Shown: positions 19,857 to 30,002 of the stretch, piece after piece
Layout of the letters: every line of letters starts with the position of its first letter
Position numbering within the stretch: position 1 is the stretch's first letter
From: Streptococcus shenyangsis
Lineage (GTDB): Bacteria > Bacillota > Bacilli > Lactobacillales > Streptococcaceae
DNA length: 64,000 bases
Direction: 5' to 3'
Assembly: GCF_006385785.1 (NCBI RefSeq)
Contig: NZ_VFSH01000003.1
Span: forward strand, 1 to 64,000
Made by a program: the position numbers and the translations under genes
The notes under the pieces: model-generated
Seen by the model: the letters and a program-made list of their open reading frames with translations, nothing else
Databases searched by the model: none
What the model was told of the DNA's origin: nothing

Positions 19857-22325
19857 ATGCAGGATAAAAATTTAGTGAATGTCAATCTGACAAAGGAGAT
19901 GAAAACAAGCTTTATCGATTACGCCATGAGTGTTATCGTAGCGCGGGCTCTTCCTGATGTTAGAGATGGCTTGAAGCCTGTTCACCGTCGGATTCTCTAC
20001 GGAATGAATGAATTAGGTGTTACTCCAGATAAACCCCATAAAAAATCGGCTCGTATTACAGGGGATGTCATGGGTAAATATCACCCACACGGGGATTCCT
20101 CTATCTATGAAGCCATGGTCCGTATGGCTCAATGGTGGAGCTACCGTTACATGCTTGTAGATGGCCATGGGAACTTTGGTTCCATGGATGGTGATGGTGC
20201 TGCCGCTCAGCGTTATACAGAGGCACGCATGAGTAAGATTGCTCTGGAGATGCTTCGTGATATCAATAAAAATACGGTTGATTTCGTTGATAACTATGAT
20301 GCCAATGAACGTGAACCCTTGGTCTTGCCAGCTCGTTTTCCAAACCTTTTAGTTAATGGAGCTACTGGTATTGCTGTCGGTATGGCAACCAATATTCCAC
20401 CTCATAACCTGGGTGAGACCATTGATGCAGTGAAGTTAGTTATGGACAACCCTGAAGTGACTACGAAGGACTTGATGGAAGTCTTGCCTGGGCCAGATTT
20501 TCCAACTGGTGCCCTTGTTATGGGGAAATCAGGTATCCGTAAGGCTTACGAAACAGGTAAAGGTTCGATTGTTCTTCGTTCTCGTACTGAAATCGAAGAA
20601 ACTAAGACAGGCCGTGAGCGCATCGTTGTAACAGAATTTCCTTACATGGTCAACAAAACAAAGGTGCACGAGCATATTGTTCGTTTGGTTCAGGAAAAAC
20701 GTATTGAGGGGATTACAGCAGTACGTGATGAGTCAAACCGTGAAGGGGTTCGATTTGTTATTGAAGTCAAGCGTGATGCCTCAGCCAATGTTATCCTCAA
20801 CAACCTCTTCAAGATGACCCAGATGCAAACCAACTTTGGTTTTAATATGCTTGCAATCCAAAATGGGGTACCGAAGATTTTGTCTCTTCGTCAGATTTTG
20901 GATGCCTATATCGAGCACCAAAAAGAAGTGGTTGTTCGTCGTACCCGTTTTGATAAGGAAAAAGCGGAAGCGCGTGCTCATATCTTAGAAGGTCTCTTAA
21001 TCGCACTCGACTATATTGACGAAGTGATTCGTATCATCCGTGCTAGTGAAACAGATGCGGAAGCACAAGCTGAGTTGATGAGCAAGTTTAAACTTTCTGA
21101 ACGTCAAAGTCAGGCCATCCTTGATATGCGTCTTCGTCGTTTAACAGGTTTAGAACGTGATAAGATTCAGTCTGAGTATGATGACCTCTTGGCTCTGATT
21201 GCGGATTTAGCAGATATTCTTGCTAAACCAGAACGTGTTTCTCAAATCATTAAAGATGAATTAGACGAAGTCAAGCGTAAGTTTGGCGACCAACGCCGTA
21301 CTGAATTGATGGTTGGTGAAGTCTTAAGCCTCGAAGATGAGGATTTGATTGAAGAATCGGATGTCTTGATCACTCTTTCTAACAAAGGATACATTAAACG
21401 TCTAGATCAGGATGAATTTACTGCTCAAAAACGTGGAGGTCGCGGTGTTCAAGGGACAGGTGTCAAAGATGATGATTTTGTCAGAGAGTTAGTGTCAACT
21501 AGCACTCATGATCATTTACTCTTCTTCACAAATAAAGGACGTGTCTATCGTCTTAAAGGTTATGAAATTCCTGAGTATGGCCGTACAGCTAAGGGCTTGC
21601 CAGTCGTCAATCTTTTGAAATTGGATGAAGGTGAAAGCATTCAGACCATCATCAATGTTGAATCTGAACGTAGCGATGACGCTTATCTCTTCTTCACAAC
21701 CCGTCATGGTATTGTGAAGAGAACTAGTGTTAAGGAATTTGCTAACATTCGCCAGAATGGTCTCAAGGCTTTGAACCTCAAGGATGAAGATGAGTTGATT
21801 AATGTCTTGTTGACGGAAGAAGATACGGATATTATCATTGGTACCAAGTTTGGTTATGCAGTTCGCTTTAATCAATCAACCGTTCGCGGCATGAGTCGTA
21901 TCGCCACAGGTGTGAAAGGTGTTAATCTCCGTGAGGGAGACACAGTAGTTGGTGCTAGCGTAATTACTGATCAAGATGAGGTTCTTATCATTACTGAAAA
22001 AGGATATGGTAAGCGTACAGTTGCTACTGAATACCCAACTAAAGGTCGTGGTGGTAAAGGGATGAAGACGGCCAACGTTGCTGAGAAAAACGGTCCTCTA
22101 TCAGGTCTCTTGACTGTGAAAGGTGATGAAGACTTGATGATTATCACTGATACTGGTGTCATGATTCGAACTAATGTTGCCAATATTTCACAAACAGGGC
22201 GTTCAACTATGGGAGTTAAAGTAATGCGCCTGGACCAAGATGCCAAAATTGTGACCTTTACGACGGTTGCAGCGGCAGAAAAAGAAGAAGTTGGGGCAGA
22301 AAACAAAACAGAAGGTGAAGCATAA
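19857..22325 (+). CDS. gyrA: DNA gyrase subunit A
   Basis: GyrA breaks and rejoins DNA in the GyrA2B2 enzyme that introduces negative supercoils. I start at ATG 19857 ([15 protein letters not shown], 822 residues), the usual streptococcal start, rather than the in-frame ATG at 19842; GAGG lies between them. The breakage-reunion domain has the catalytic Tyr120 in [10 protein letters not shown]. The quinolone-resistance region reads [12 protein letters not shown] with Ser81 and Glu85, the wild-type (susceptible) residues. The C-terminal beta-pinwheel has the GyrA box ([10 protein letters not shown]). The stop overlaps the srtA ATG by one base. Confidence 0.96.
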   Translation: MQDKNLVNVNLTKEMKTSFIDYAMSVIVARALPDVRDGLKPVHRRILYGMNELGVTPDKPHKKSARITGDVMGKYHPHGDSSIYEAMVRMAQWWSYRYMLVDGHGNFGSMDGDGAAAQRYTEARMSKIALEMLRDINKNTVDFVDNYDANEREPLVLPARFPNLLVNGATGIAVGMATNIPPHNLGETIDAVKLVMDNPEVTTKDLMEVLPGPDFPTGALVMGKSGIRKAYETGKGSIVLRSRTEIEETKTGRERIVVTEFPYMVNKTKVHEHIVRLVQEKRIEGITAVRDESNREGVRFVIEVKRDASANVILNNLFKMTQMQTNFGFNMLAIQNGVPKILSLRQILDAYIEHQKEVVVRRTRFDKEKAEARAHILEGLLIALDYIDEVIRIIRASETDAEAQAELMSKFKLSERQSQAILDMRLRRLTGLERDKIQSEYDDLLALIADLADILAKPERVSQIIKDELDEVKRKFGDQRRTELMVGEVLSLEDEDLIEESDVLITLSNKGYIKRLDQDEFTAQKRGGRGVQGTGVKDDDFVRELVSTSTHDHLLFFTNKGRVYRLKGYEIPEYGRTAKGLPVVNLLKLDEGESIQTIINVESERSDDAYLFFTTRHGIVKRTSVKEFANIRQNGLKALNLKDEDELINVLLTEEDTDIIIGTKFGYAVRFNQSTVRGMSRIATGVKGVNLREGDTVVGASVITDQDEVLIITEKGYGKRTVATEYPTKGRGGKGMKTANVAEKNGPLSGLLTVKGDEDLMIITDTGVMIRTNVANISQTGRSTMGVKVMRLDQDAKIVTFTTVAAAEKEEVGAENKTEGEA

Positions 22326-23068
22326 TGTCTCAAAAAAATAAAAAAAAGAAAACAAACCGTAAAAATTTACTAATCAATATTTTAGCAGGATTCTTAATTC
22401 TATTATCAATTGCTTTGATTTTTAATGCTAAACTGCGTGATATGGTCATGGTTTGGAATACGAATAAGTACCAAGTTAGTCAGGTCTCAAAAGAGAAATT
22501 AGAAGAAAATCAAGAAACAGAAGGAAATTTTGATTTTGACTCGGTCAAAGCAATCTCTTCTGAAGCTGTTTTAGCTTCTCAATGGGATACTCAAAAATTA
22601 CCAGTTATTGGTGGAATTGCTATTCCTGAATTAGAAATGAATCTGCCGATTTTTAAAGGATTGAATAACGTAAATCTATATTATGGTGCTGGTACTATGA
22701 AGCGTGACCAAGTGATGGGAGAAGGAAATTATAGTCTAGCTAGTCATCATATTTTTGGTGTTGATAATGCTAATAAAATGTTATTCTCTCCTTTGGATAA
22801 TGCTAAAAATGGTATGAAAATTTATCTAACTGATAAAAATAAAGTTTATACTTATGAAATACGTGAAGTCAAACGTGTTACACCAGATCGTGTTGATGAG
22901 GTTGATGATAGAGAAGGGGTCAATGAGATCACATTAGTAACCTGTGAAGACCTTGCTGCTACAGAACGTATTATTGTAAAAGGTGATTTGAAAGAAACAA
23001 AAGATTATTCGCAGACATCTGATGAAATTTTAACAGCTTTCAATCAACCATATAAACAATTTAGTTAA
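22325..23068 (+). CDS. srtA: Sortase A
   Basis: SrtA anchors LPXTG surface proteins to peptidoglycan on the outer face of the membrane. The 247-residue protein has a basic N-terminus (KNKKKKTNRK), one membrane helix (about residues 14-35), then the sortase barrel with His141 (ASHHIFG), Cys207 (TLVTCEDL) and Arg215 (ATERIIVKG), the complete class A catalytic set. It is translationally coupled to gyrA (overlap of one base), a conserved pairing in Streptococcus. No LPXTG substrate is encoded nearby. A terminator follows. Confidence 0.95.
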   Translation: MSQKNKKKKTNRKNLLINILAGFLILLSIALIFNAKLRDMVMVWNTNKYQVSQVSKEKLEENQETEGNFDFDSVKAISSEAVLASQWDTQKLPVIGGIAIPELEMNLPIFKGLNNVNLYYGAGTMKRDQVMGEGNYSLASHHIFGVDNANKMLFSPLDNAKNGMKIYLTDKNKVYTYEIREVKRVTPDRVDEVDDREGVNEITLVTCEDLAATERIIVKGDLKETKDYSQTSDEILTAFNQPYKQFS

Positions 23069-23093
23069 GATAAGTCAGTGAAAAGATGATATC

Positions 23094-23126
23094 TGGAGAG
23101 GACAATCCTTGTCTTCTCCATTTTAT
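23094..23126 (+). terminator. Terminator of gyrA-srtA
   Basis: TGGAGAGGACAA-TCC-TTGTCTTCTCCA then TTTTAT; a 12-bp stem with one G-T pair. Confidence 0.75.
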
Positions 23127-23161
23127 ATTTAGAGCTATGAAAATTTGTTTATTGCAGTTGT

Positions 23162-23278
23162 TATAGTATATTGAAATAGAATCTGAACAAATTGATTAAG
23201 GAATTTAAAGCAATTTCTATAAATATTTTAGAAGAGATATTGTGAGATTCTAGATTCAATCTACTATAATATTCTGAA
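23162..23278. repeat. RUP-like short repeat (copy 3)
   Basis: Begins TATAGTATATTGAAATAGAA and ends TAGATTCAATCTACTATA, with inverted TATAGT ends; 117 bp. Its left half matches copy 2 at 18292, and its right end matches the inverted end of copy 1. Confidence 0.65.
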
Positions 23279-23552
23279 AATCAAAAATATTAAGTTTAAT
23301 GATGTTACTAGTAATCTTACTTAGTTTTGGAATACTCTCATTGAGGGATGGTGATGATTTTATCTTTATCCTTAAGAAATGTTTTAAAGACAGAGTGAAA
23401 CAAAGGTGGAGGTTGTTGACTCTTTTTATACCATAACTAATAATACAAAGTGTGTAATCTTAAAGTAGATATAAATAGTTAAATTTTAAAAAAATTATTA
23501 TTTGTTTATTTTTTATGTTATAATAACAAATATAAAGAGTTAGGAGATGTTT
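23279..23552. other. AT-rich gap before the first FNT gene
   Basis: No gene is visible. The end carries a promoter -10 (TATAAT, 23519-23524) within TTTATGTTATAAT, a phrase repeated before the second FNT gene, and TTAGGAG before ATG 23553. The rest shows nothing I can name. Confidence 0.5.
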
Positions 23553-24350
23553 ATGAGTTCTTCAGAGTTTATTTCGAAGATAGATTATTATTGCCATAAG
23601 AAAGAAAGTCTTTTCAAGCAAAGTAAGTTCAAATATGCTATTCGTTCCATGTTTGCAGGTGCTTTTTTAACCTTCAGTACAGCTGCTGGTGCTATTGGTG
23701 CAGATTTACTTAATAGTATTGTTCCAAGTAGTGGGTATTTCCTTTTCCCATTTGTTTTTGCTTGGGGGCTGGTTTATATTGTCTTCTTAAATGCGGAATT
23801 GGTAACTTCCAACATGATGTACCTAACAGCAGGCGCATTTTTAAAAAAGATGGATTGGAAAAAGGCAATGATTATTTTACTATATTGTACTTTGTTTAAT
23901 CTCATTGGTGCCTTGGTAGCTGGATGGGCCTTTGCCAACTCGTCGGCCTTTTCCCATTTGACCCATGATAGTTTCCTTCCTAAGCTTGTAGCCAAGAAAT
24001 TGGCGCGTCCAAGTGATTTAGTCTTACTTGAGGGAATTCTTGCCAATGTATTTGTAAATATTGCCATTCTTTCATCTATACTAGTTAAAGATGGTGCCGC
24101 TAAACTATGGATTATTTTATCAGCTATTTCCATGTTTGTCTTCTTGTCCAATGAGCATATTGCTGCCAATTTTGCTTCCTTTAGTATTATGAAATTCAGC
24201 ATGATTGCTGATCAAGTACCTCACTTTGATCTTCCAAATATCCTTCGACATTGTGATGTAACTTTCATTGCTAACTTTATAGGTGGAGGTCTTCTGATTG
24301 GTTTACCGTATGCCTTTCTAAATAAGAATGAAGATATATATGTTGATTAA
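23553..24350 (+). CDS. Formate/nitrite-type transporter (FNT family), copy 1
   Basis: The 265-residue membrane protein belongs to the FNT family of pentameric channels for formate, nitrite, lactate or similar small anions. Six helices are evident; hallmarks are AIRSMFAGAFLTFSTAAGA (helix 1), NAELVTSNMM (the broken-helix loop with the conserved Thr), LFNLIGAL, and SNEHIAANFASF with the pore His. I start at ATG 23553, because AGGAG abuts the in-frame ATG at 23547. It is closely similar to the next gene (about three quarters of residues alike by eye), so the two arose by tandem duplication. The substrate cannot be told. A terminator follows at 24370. Confidence 0.85.
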   Translation: MSSSEFISKIDYYCHKKESLFKQSKFKYAIRSMFAGAFLTFSTAAGAIGADLLNSIVPSSGYFLFPFVFAWGLVYIVFLNAELVTSNMMYLTAGAFLKKMDWKKAMIILLYCTLFNLIGALVAGWAFANSSAFSHLTHDSFLPKLVAKKLARPSDLVLLEGILANVFVNIAILSSILVKDGAAKLWIILSAISMFVFLSNEHIAANFASFSIMKFSMIADQVPHFDLPNILRHCDVTFIANFIGGGLLIGLPYAFLNKNEDIYVD

Positions 24351-24369
24351 GAAGAGTTAGTGTATCAGG

Positions 24370-24397
24370 GAGAATCAGAACGATTCTCTCTTTTTCT
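24370..24397 (+). terminator. Terminator after FNT copy 1
   Basis: GAGAATC-AGAAC-GATTCTC followed by TCTTTTTCTTTT. It makes the two FNT genes separate transcription units. Confidence 0.7.
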
Positions 24398-24641
24398 TTT
24401 ACAAAATAGGCTTGCAGAGAAAATCGTTTTTAAATTGTAACAATAAAATATATTAAATAGAATAAAAGTTAGTCCATGAAATCACGATATTCTGATAATT
24501 AAAAATTCTAAAAGCTTGTTATTAAAACTATGTAAACGATTGCTGAATTTTTAAATTTATCAAAAATAGAATTAGGAAAGGCTTTTCATTATAGCTATTT
24601 TATGTTATAATTATCACAAATAAAAGCTTTAGGAGTTTATT

Positions 24642-25439
24642 ATGGTTTCTTCAGAATTTATCTCAAAGATTGAATTTGCTTGCAAGAAGAAAGAAAGTCT
24701 TTATAGTCAAAGCAAATTGAAGTATGCGATTCGTTCCATGTTCGCAGGTGCATTTTTAACCTTCAGTACTGCCGCAGGTGCAGTTGGAGCTGACTTGATT
24801 AATAAAATTGCACCAGGTAGTGGACGCTTCCTCTTCCCATTTGTATTTGCTTGGGGATTGGCCTACATTGTTTTCTTGAATGCTGAGTTGGTAACATCAA
24901 ACATGATGTTCTTAACTGCTGGTAGTTTCTTGAAAAAAATTTCTTGGAGAAAAACAGCTGAGATTTTACTTTACTGTACCTTGTTCAACCTTATCGGGGC
25001 TTTGATAGCAGGTTGGGGCTTTGCTCATTCGGCAGCCTATGCAAATCTGACTCACGATAGTTTCATCTCAGGTGTTGTTGAGATGAAGTTAGGCCGTTCC
25101 AATGAGCTAGTCTTGCTTGAGGCGATTTTGGCAAATATTTTCGTAAATATTGCGATTCTTTCATTTGTTTTGGTGAAAGACGGTGGTGCTAAACTTTGGC
25201 TCGTTTTATCAGCAATTTACATGTTTGTATTTTTAACAAACGAACACATTGCTGCGAACTTTGCTTCTTTTGCGATTGTAAAATTCAGTGTTGCTGCTGA
25301 TTCAATTGCTAACTTCGGTGTTGGAAATATGCTTCGTCACTGGGGTGTAACCTTCGTTGGAAACTTGATTGGCGGTGGTCTCTTGATGGGTCTTCCATAT
25401 GCCTTCCTCAATAAAAACGAAGATACTTATGTAGATTAA
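24642..25439 (+). CDS. Formate/nitrite-type transporter (FNT family), copy 2
   Basis: The 265-residue paralogue of the preceding gene keeps all FNT marks: AIRSMFAGAFLTFSTAAGA, NAELVTSNMM, LFNLIGAL, TNEHIAANFASF (pore His), and the same C-terminus FLNKNED.YVD. It starts at ATG 24642 after TTTAGGAG, and has its own TATAAT (24606-24611) in the same TATGTTATAAT context as copy 1. The third quarter of the gene uses more of the preferred codons than copy 1, hinting that copy 2 is the more highly expressed or the older member. In fermenting streptococci, formate export after pyruvate formate-lyase is a likely role. No partner enzyme is adjacent. Confidence 0.87.
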   Translation: MVSSEFISKIEFACKKKESLYSQSKLKYAIRSMFAGAFLTFSTAAGAVGADLINKIAPGSGRFLFPFVFAWGLAYIVFLNAELVTSNMMFLTAGSFLKKISWRKTAEILLYCTLFNLIGALIAGWGFAHSAAYANLTHDSFISGVVEMKLGRSNELVLLEAILANIFVNIAILSFVLVKDGGAKLWLVLSAIYMFVFLTNEHIAANFASFAIVKFSVAADSIANFGVGNMLRHWGVTFVGNLIGGGLLMGLPYAFLNKNEDTYVD

Positions 25440-25445
25440 GAAAAT

Positions 25446-25469
25446 AAGCACGATTGAGTCGTGCTTTTT
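25446..25469 (+). terminator. Terminator after FNT copy 2
   Basis: AAGCACGA-TTGAG-TCGTGCTTTTTC; 8-bp stem with T run. Confidence 0.8.
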
Positions 25470-25520
25470 CGTTTTTAAAATAGGGCAATAGCTATTTTCT
25501 ATATCAAAATATAGAAAATT

Positions 25521-25554
25521 GATATTGGTAAACTATAACTCAAGGTGTTACAAT
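25521..25554 (+). promoter_or_regulatory. Promoter and possible MET-box before the sulfhydrylase gene
   Basis: TTGGTA (25525-25530), an 18-bp spacer and TACAAT (25549-25554) form a weak promoter. The sequence GATATTGGTAAACTATA (25521-25537) matches the streptococcal MET-box (TATAGTTTNAAACTATA) fully in the right half and in part in the left half. Just upstream lies a perfect ATATCAA-N11-TTGATAT palindrome (25501-25525). The MtaR/MetR assignment is inference. Confidence 0.4.
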
Positions 25555-25585
25555 ATCCTTAATCAAACTATTTGGAGGTCGTTTT

Positions 25586-26866
25586 ATGACTCGTGATTTT
25601 AAATTTGAAACTTTGCAACTACACGCTGGTCAAGTTGTGGATCCAGCAACTAAGTCTCGTGCAGTGCCTATTTATCAAACAACATCCTTTGTTTTTGATG
25701 ACACGCAGGAAGGTGCCGATTTGTTTGCCTTGAGAAAACCAGGTAATATCTATACTCGTATCACCAACCCTACAACAGCTGCCTTTGAAGAAAGAATTGC
25801 TGCCCTTGAAGGTGGCGTTGGAGCTCTTGCAACAGCATCAGGTATGGCCGCGGTTACTTATACGATTTTGGCTCTTGCACATGCTGGTGATCATGTAGTA
25901 GCAGCATCAACTATTTACGGTGGAACCTTTAATCTCTTGAAAGAAACCCTTCCTCGTTATGGTATCACAACAACCTTTGTGGATGTAGATAATTTGGAGG
26001 AAGTAGAAGCAGCTATCAATGACAATACCAAGCTTGTCTTGATTGAAACCTTGGGGAATCCCTTGATTAACATTCCTGACTTGGAAAAATTGGCTGAGAT
26101 TGCGCATAAACATCAGATTCCACTCGTTTCTGACAATACCTTTGCTACACCTTATTTGATTAATGTTTTTTCTCACGGTGTAGATATTGCCATTCACTCT
26201 GCGACTAAGTTTATCGGTGGGCATGGTACAACTATTGGTGGAGTGATTGTCGACAGCGGTCGTTTTGACTGGGCAGCTTCAGGGAAATTTCCTCAATTTG
26301 TTGAGGAAGACCCAAGTTATCATAACTTGAGCTATACTCGTGATGTGGGTGCAGCAGCTTTTATTATCGCTGTCCGTGTTCAATTGCTCCGTGATACAGG
26401 GGCGGCCTTGTCGCCATTTAATGCCTTTCTCTTGCTACAAGGACTTGAAACCCTTTCTCTTCGTGTAGAACGTCATGTGCAAAATGCAGAGAAAATTGTT
26501 GATTTCCTTGTCAACCATCCTAAGGTAGAAAAAGTCAACTATCCAAAACTTGCAGATAGTCCTTACCATGCCTTGGCTGAGAAATATTTACCAAAAGGTG
26601 TGGGTTCCATCTTTACCTTCCATGTCAAAGGTGGGGAGGCAGAAGCACGCAAGGTAATTGATCATTTAGAAATCTTCTCTGACCTAGCAAACGTTGCAGA
26701 TGCCAAATCGCTTGTTGTCCATCCAGCTACAACTACTCACGGTCAATTGTCAGAAAAAGATCTAGAAGCAGCAGGTGTCACACCAAACCAAATTCGTTTG
26801 TCAATCGGTCTTGAAAATGTAGATGATTTGATTGAAGACTTGCGCTTGGCCTTGGAAAAAATTTAA
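25586..26866 (+). CDS. O-acetylhomoserine sulfhydrylase (Cys/Met metabolism PLP enzyme)
   Basis: The 426-residue protein belongs to the Cys/Met-metabolism PLP family and, by its length and motifs, to the O-acetylhomoserine aminocarboxypropyltransferase branch (MetY/CysD), which makes homocysteine from O-acetylhomoserine and sulfide. Features: FETLQLHAGQ at the N-terminus, YTRITNPTT, SGMAAVTYT (phosphate-binding loop), the long insert after SDNTFATPYL, and the PLP lysine in HSATKFIGGHGT. The 420-430 length separates it from the roughly 380-residue cystathionine synthases and lyases. GGAGG precedes ATG 25586. It stands alone between terminators. Confidence 0.88.
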   Translation: MTRDFKFETLQLHAGQVVDPATKSRAVPIYQTTSFVFDDTQEGADLFALRKPGNIYTRITNPTTAAFEERIAALEGGVGALATASGMAAVTYTILALAHAGDHVVAASTIYGGTFNLLKETLPRYGITTTFVDVDNLEEVEAAINDNTKLVLIETLGNPLINIPDLEKLAEIAHKHQIPLVSDNTFATPYLINVFSHGVDIAIHSATKFIGGHGTTIGGVIVDSGRFDWAASGKFPQFVEEDPSYHNLSYTRDVGAAAFIIAVRVQLLRDTGAALSPFNAFLLLQGLETLSLRVERHVQNAEKIVDFLVNHPKVEKVNYPKLADSPYHALAEKYLPKGVGSIFTFHVKGGEAEARKVIDHLEIFSDLANVADAKSLVVHPATTTHGQLSEKDLEAAGVTPNQIRLSIGLENVDDLIEDLRLALEKI

Positions 26867-26881
26867 AGTAAAAGAAGATAA

Positions 26882-26908
26882 ACAGTGGGTTTCGACTCGC
26901 TGTTTTTG
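26882..26908 (+). terminator. Terminator after the sulfhydrylase gene
   Basis: ACAGTGGGT-TTCG-ACTCGCTGT then TTTTG; stem includes a G-T pair around a TTCG tetraloop. Confidence 0.7.
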
Positions 26909-26961
26909 ATTTTCCCTCAGGCATGATATAATGGTTAAAGAAGTCTAGAAAGAGGAACGAT

Positions 26962-28236
26962 ATGAACGAAATCAAATGTCCCAACTGTGGGGAAGTCTTT
27001 ACAGTAAATGAGAGTCAGTATGCGGAACTTCTGTCCCAAGTGAGAACAGCAGAGTTTGATAAGGAACTACATGATCGGATGAAGCAGGAACTGGCCTTGG
27101 CTGAGCAAAAGGCCATGAATGAACAACAGTCTAAACTGGCTCAAAAAGACCAAGAAATTGCACAATTGCAGAGTCAAATCCAAAACTTTGATACAGAGAA
27201 AGAGTTGGCCAAGAAAGAAGTTGAACAGACAAGCCATGAGGCTTTATTAGCAAAGGACAAGGAAGTACAGGCCTTGGAAAACCAATTGGCTACCTTGCGT
27301 TTGGAACATGAAAATCAACTACAAAAGACCCTTTCTGACCTTGAAAAAGAACGTGATCAGGTCAAAAATCAGCTCCTCTTGCAAGAAAAGGAAAACGAGT
27401 TGTCTTTGGCTTCTGTTAAACAAAACTATGAAGCACAGCTCAAAGCAGCTAGTGAACAGGTCGAGTTCTATAAGAATTTTAAAGCCCAACAATCTACAAA
27501 AGCCATCGGGGAAAGTCTGGAACACTATGCAGAGAGTGAGTTTAACAAGGTCCGTAGTTTTGCCTTTCCAAATGCTTACTTTGAGAAGGATAACAAGGTC
27601 TCTGCGCGTGGTTCCAAAGGAGACTTTATCTTCCGTGAATGCGATGAAAATGGGGTAGAGATTATCTCCATCATGTTTGAGATGAAAAATGAAGCAGATG
27701 GAACAGAGAAGAAGCACAAGAATGCAGATTTTTACAAGGAATTAGACAAGGACCGTCGGGAGAAGAACTGTGAGTATGCGGTTTTGGTGTCTATGCTTGA
27801 AGCTGATAACGACTACTTTAACACAGGGATTGTAGACGTTAGCCATGAGTATGAAAAGATGTATGTGATTCGCCCTCAGTTCTTTATCCAGTTGATCGGG
27901 CTCTTGCGTAATGCTGCGCTTAATTCTCTAAAATATAAGCAGGAGTTGGCCTTGGTTCGGGAGCAAAATATTGATATCACTCATTTTGAAGAAGATTTGG
28001 ATGCCTTTAAACTAGCCTTTGCCAAGAATTACAACTCTGCTTCAACCAATTTTGGTAAAGCCATTGATGAAATCGACAAGGCCATTAAGCGCATGGAAGA
28101 AGTTAAGAAATTCCTGACAACATCGGAAAACCAACTCAGACTAGCTAATAATAAGCTGGAAGACGTTTCAGTAAAAAAACTAACTCGAAAAAATCCAACC
28201 ATGAAAGCTAAATTTGAAGCATTGAAGGGGGAGTAG
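26962..28236 (+). CDS. DUF2130 coiled-coil protein with N-terminal zinc ribbon
   Basis: The 424-residue protein begins with a CPNCGEVF zinc-knuckle (residues 6-13), has a long Glu/Gln/Lys-rich coiled coil (about 30-165), and a globular C-terminal part (about 170-400) with KGDFIFRE, IMFEMKNE and DKDRREKNCEYAVLVSM. These match DUF2130, whose core looks like a restriction-endonuclease-type fold (the FEMKN motif resembles the ExK part of such sites). Its function is not known. The promoter has an extended -10 (TGATATAAT, near 26925). truB follows after 9 bp, so the two may be cotranscribed. Large coding length and no defects suggest it is functional. Confidence 0.8.
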   Translation: MNEIKCPNCGEVFTVNESQYAELLSQVRTAEFDKELHDRMKQELALAEQKAMNEQQSKLAQKDQEIAQLQSQIQNFDTEKELAKKEVEQTSHEALLAKDKEVQALENQLATLRLEHENQLQKTLSDLEKERDQVKNQLLLQEKENELSLASVKQNYEAQLKAASEQVEFYKNFKAQQSTKAIGESLEHYAESEFNKVRSFAFPNAYFEKDNKVSARGSKGDFIFRECDENGVEIISIMFEMKNEADGTEKKHKNADFYKELDKDRREKNCEYAVLVSMLEADNDYFNTGIVDVSHEYEKMYVIRPQFFIQLIGLLRNAALNSLKYKQELALVREQNIDITHFEEDLDAFKLAFAKNYNSASTNFGKAIDEIDKAIKRMEEVKKFLTTSENQLRLANNKLEDVSVKKLTRKNPTMKAKFEALKGE

Positions 28237-28245
28237 AAAGTAAGA

Positions 28246-29124
28246 ATGAACGGTATTATTAACTTAAAAAAAGAAGCGGGAATGACCTCGCATGATGCGG
28301 TTTTTAAACTGCGTAAGATTTTGGGAACCAAGAAAATTGGACATGGTGGGACCTTGGATCCGGATGTAGTGGGTGTTTTGCCCATTGCGGTTGGCAAGGC
28401 GACCCGTATGGTAGAGTTTATGCAGGATGAGGGCAAGGTCTATGAGGGGGAGATTACTCTCGGCTATTCAACAACGACTGAGGATGCCAGTGGAGAAGTG
28501 GTCGCAGAGACTCCTGTTTTGTCGCCCTTGGATGAAAAGCTTGTCGATGAAGCGATTGCTAGCTTGACTGGGCTTATCAAACAGACTCCGCCTATGTATT
28601 CGGCTGTCAAGGTCAATGGTCGCAAGCTTTATGAGTATGCGCGTGCTGGTCAGGAAGTGGAACGTCCAGAACGTCAGGTGACCATTTATCAATTTGAGCG
28701 AACAAGTCCGATTTCTTATGATGGACATCTTGCGCGATTCACTTTTCGTGTGAAATGTAGCAAAGGAACTTATATTCGTACCTTGTCAGTTGACTTGGGA
28801 GAGAAACTTGGTTATGCAGCTCATATGTCACATCTGACTCGTACTAGTGCAGCCGGTTTACAGCTAGAGGATGCTCTTACATTGGAAGAAATTGCTTCAA
28901 AAGTGGAGGATGGTCAACTTGACTTTCTCCATCCTCTAGAGATTGGGACGGGGGATCTTGTCAAAGTTTTCCTAAGTCCAGAAGAGGCTACAGAAGTGCG
29001 CTTTGGTCGTTTTATAGAGCTCGACCAAACAGAACAAGAATTGGCTGCCTTTGAAGATGACAAATTACTAGCCATTCTTGAAAAACGGGGGGATCTTTAC
29101 AAGCCAAGGAAGGTTTTTAGCTAG
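28246..29124 (+). CDS. truB: tRNA pseudouridine-55 synthase
   Basis: TruB converts U55 in the T-loop of tRNAs to pseudouridine. The 292-residue protein has the invariant [14 protein letters not shown] with catalytic Asp38, [38 protein letters not shown] (substrate-binding loop) and [16 protein letters not shown], then a C-terminal PUA-like part. It begins 9 bp after the DUF2130 gene. Length is normal for Firmicutes. Confidence 0.95.
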   Translation: MNGIINLKKEAGMTSHDAVFKLRKILGTKKIGHGGTLDPDVVGVLPIAVGKATRMVEFMQDEGKVYEGEITLGYSTTTEDASGEVVAETPVLSPLDEKLVDEAIASLTGLIKQTPPMYSAVKVNGRKLYEYARAGQEVERPERQVTIYQFERTSPISYDGHLARFTFRVKCSKGTYIRTLSVDLGEKLGYAAHMSHLTRTSAAGLQLEDALTLEEIASKVEDGQLDFLHPLEIGTGDLVKVFLSPEEATEVRFGRFIELDQTEQELAAFEDDKLLAILEKRGDLYKPRKVFS

Positions 29125-29236
29125 TATAATTGAAGTGTAGAAATTGGAATTGTTTCTCCTAAACTATCCAAACCAGACTATAAATTTTGTAAAAAATGTG
29201 ATAGAATAGACGACGGATAAAAAAACGGAGGATAGC

Positions 29237-29875
29237 ATGCAAAATAGACCAATCATTATCGGAGTGACAGGTGGTTCTGGTGGAGGTAAGACCAGTGTTT
29301 CAAGAGCCATTTTATCGCATTTCCCTGATGAAAAGATTTCCATGATTGAGCATGATTCATATTACAAGGATCAGTCTCACTTGACCTTTGAAGAGCGTGT
29401 CAAAACCAACTATGACCATCCTTTTGCCTTTGATACAGACTTGATGATCGAACAGATTAAGGAGTTGTTGGCAGGGCGTCCGGTCGACATTCCGACTTAT
29501 GACTATACAGAGCATACACGAAGCAGCAAGACCTATCGTCAGGAGCCTCAAGATGTCTTTATCGTTGAAGGGATTTTGGTCCTGGAGGACAAGCGTCTGC
29601 GTGATTTGATGGATATCAAGATTTTTGTGGATACAGATGATGATGTGCGCATTATTCGTCGTATCAAGCGTGATATGGAAGAACGTGGCCGTAGCCTTGA
29701 TAGCGTTATTGACCAGTACTTAGGTGTTGTCAAACCCATGTACCATCAGTTTATCGAGCCAACCAAGCGGTATGCTGATATCGTCATTCCTGAGGGAGTC
29801 AGCAATACTGTCGCTATTGACCTTTTGACAACCAAGATTGCAAAGATTTTGGAAGAAGCTCGAAACAGCAAATAA
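29237..29875 (+). CDS. udk: Uridine kinase
   Basis: Udk phosphorylates uridine and cytidine to UMP and CMP in pyrimidine salvage. The 212-residue P-loop kinase has [12 protein letters not shown] (Walker A, about residue 9-20), [18 protein letters not shown], the YDYTEHTR substrate motif and [25 protein letters not shown] precedes ATG 29237. It has its own promoter region (TGTGATAGAAT near 29200) and is followed by a terminator, so it is probably a single-gene unit between truB and xseA. Confidence 0.95.
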   Translation: MQNRPIIIGVTGGSGGGKTSVSRAILSHFPDEKISMIEHDSYYKDQSHLTFEERVKTNYDHPFAFDTDLMIEQIKELLAGRPVDIPTYDYTEHTRSSKTYRQEPQDVFIVEGILVLEDKRLRDLMDIKIFVDTDDDVRIIRRIKRDMEERGRSLDSVIDQYLGVVKPMYHQFIEPTKRYADIVIPEGVSNTVAIDLLTTKIAKILEEARNSK

Positions 29876-29883
29876 ACAGATGT

Positions 29884-29903
29884 GGAGGCCTTGCCTCCTT
29901 TTT
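29884..29903 (+). terminator. Terminator of udk
   Basis: GGAGGC-CTT-GCCTCC followed by TTTTT; strong short hairpin. Confidence 0.8.
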
Positions 29904-30002
29904 CTATTTTTCCCTCATAATGGTACATAAATGGAGATTTTTAGGCATATTTTTGGTATAATAATACCCATGAAAGAGCAAGAAAATGAGTAGTAGGTGG
30001 AG

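Noticed and set aside
24531-24544. cre-like TGTAAACGATTGCT before the second FNT gene
   Set aside because: Two mismatches at conserved positions and more than 60 bp upstream of the -10; too weak to list as a site.
29970-29993. Seven-codon frame (MKEQENE) before xseA
   Set aside because: It has no ribosome site and begins 8 bases after a likely -10 hexamer; nothing supports a leader peptide.
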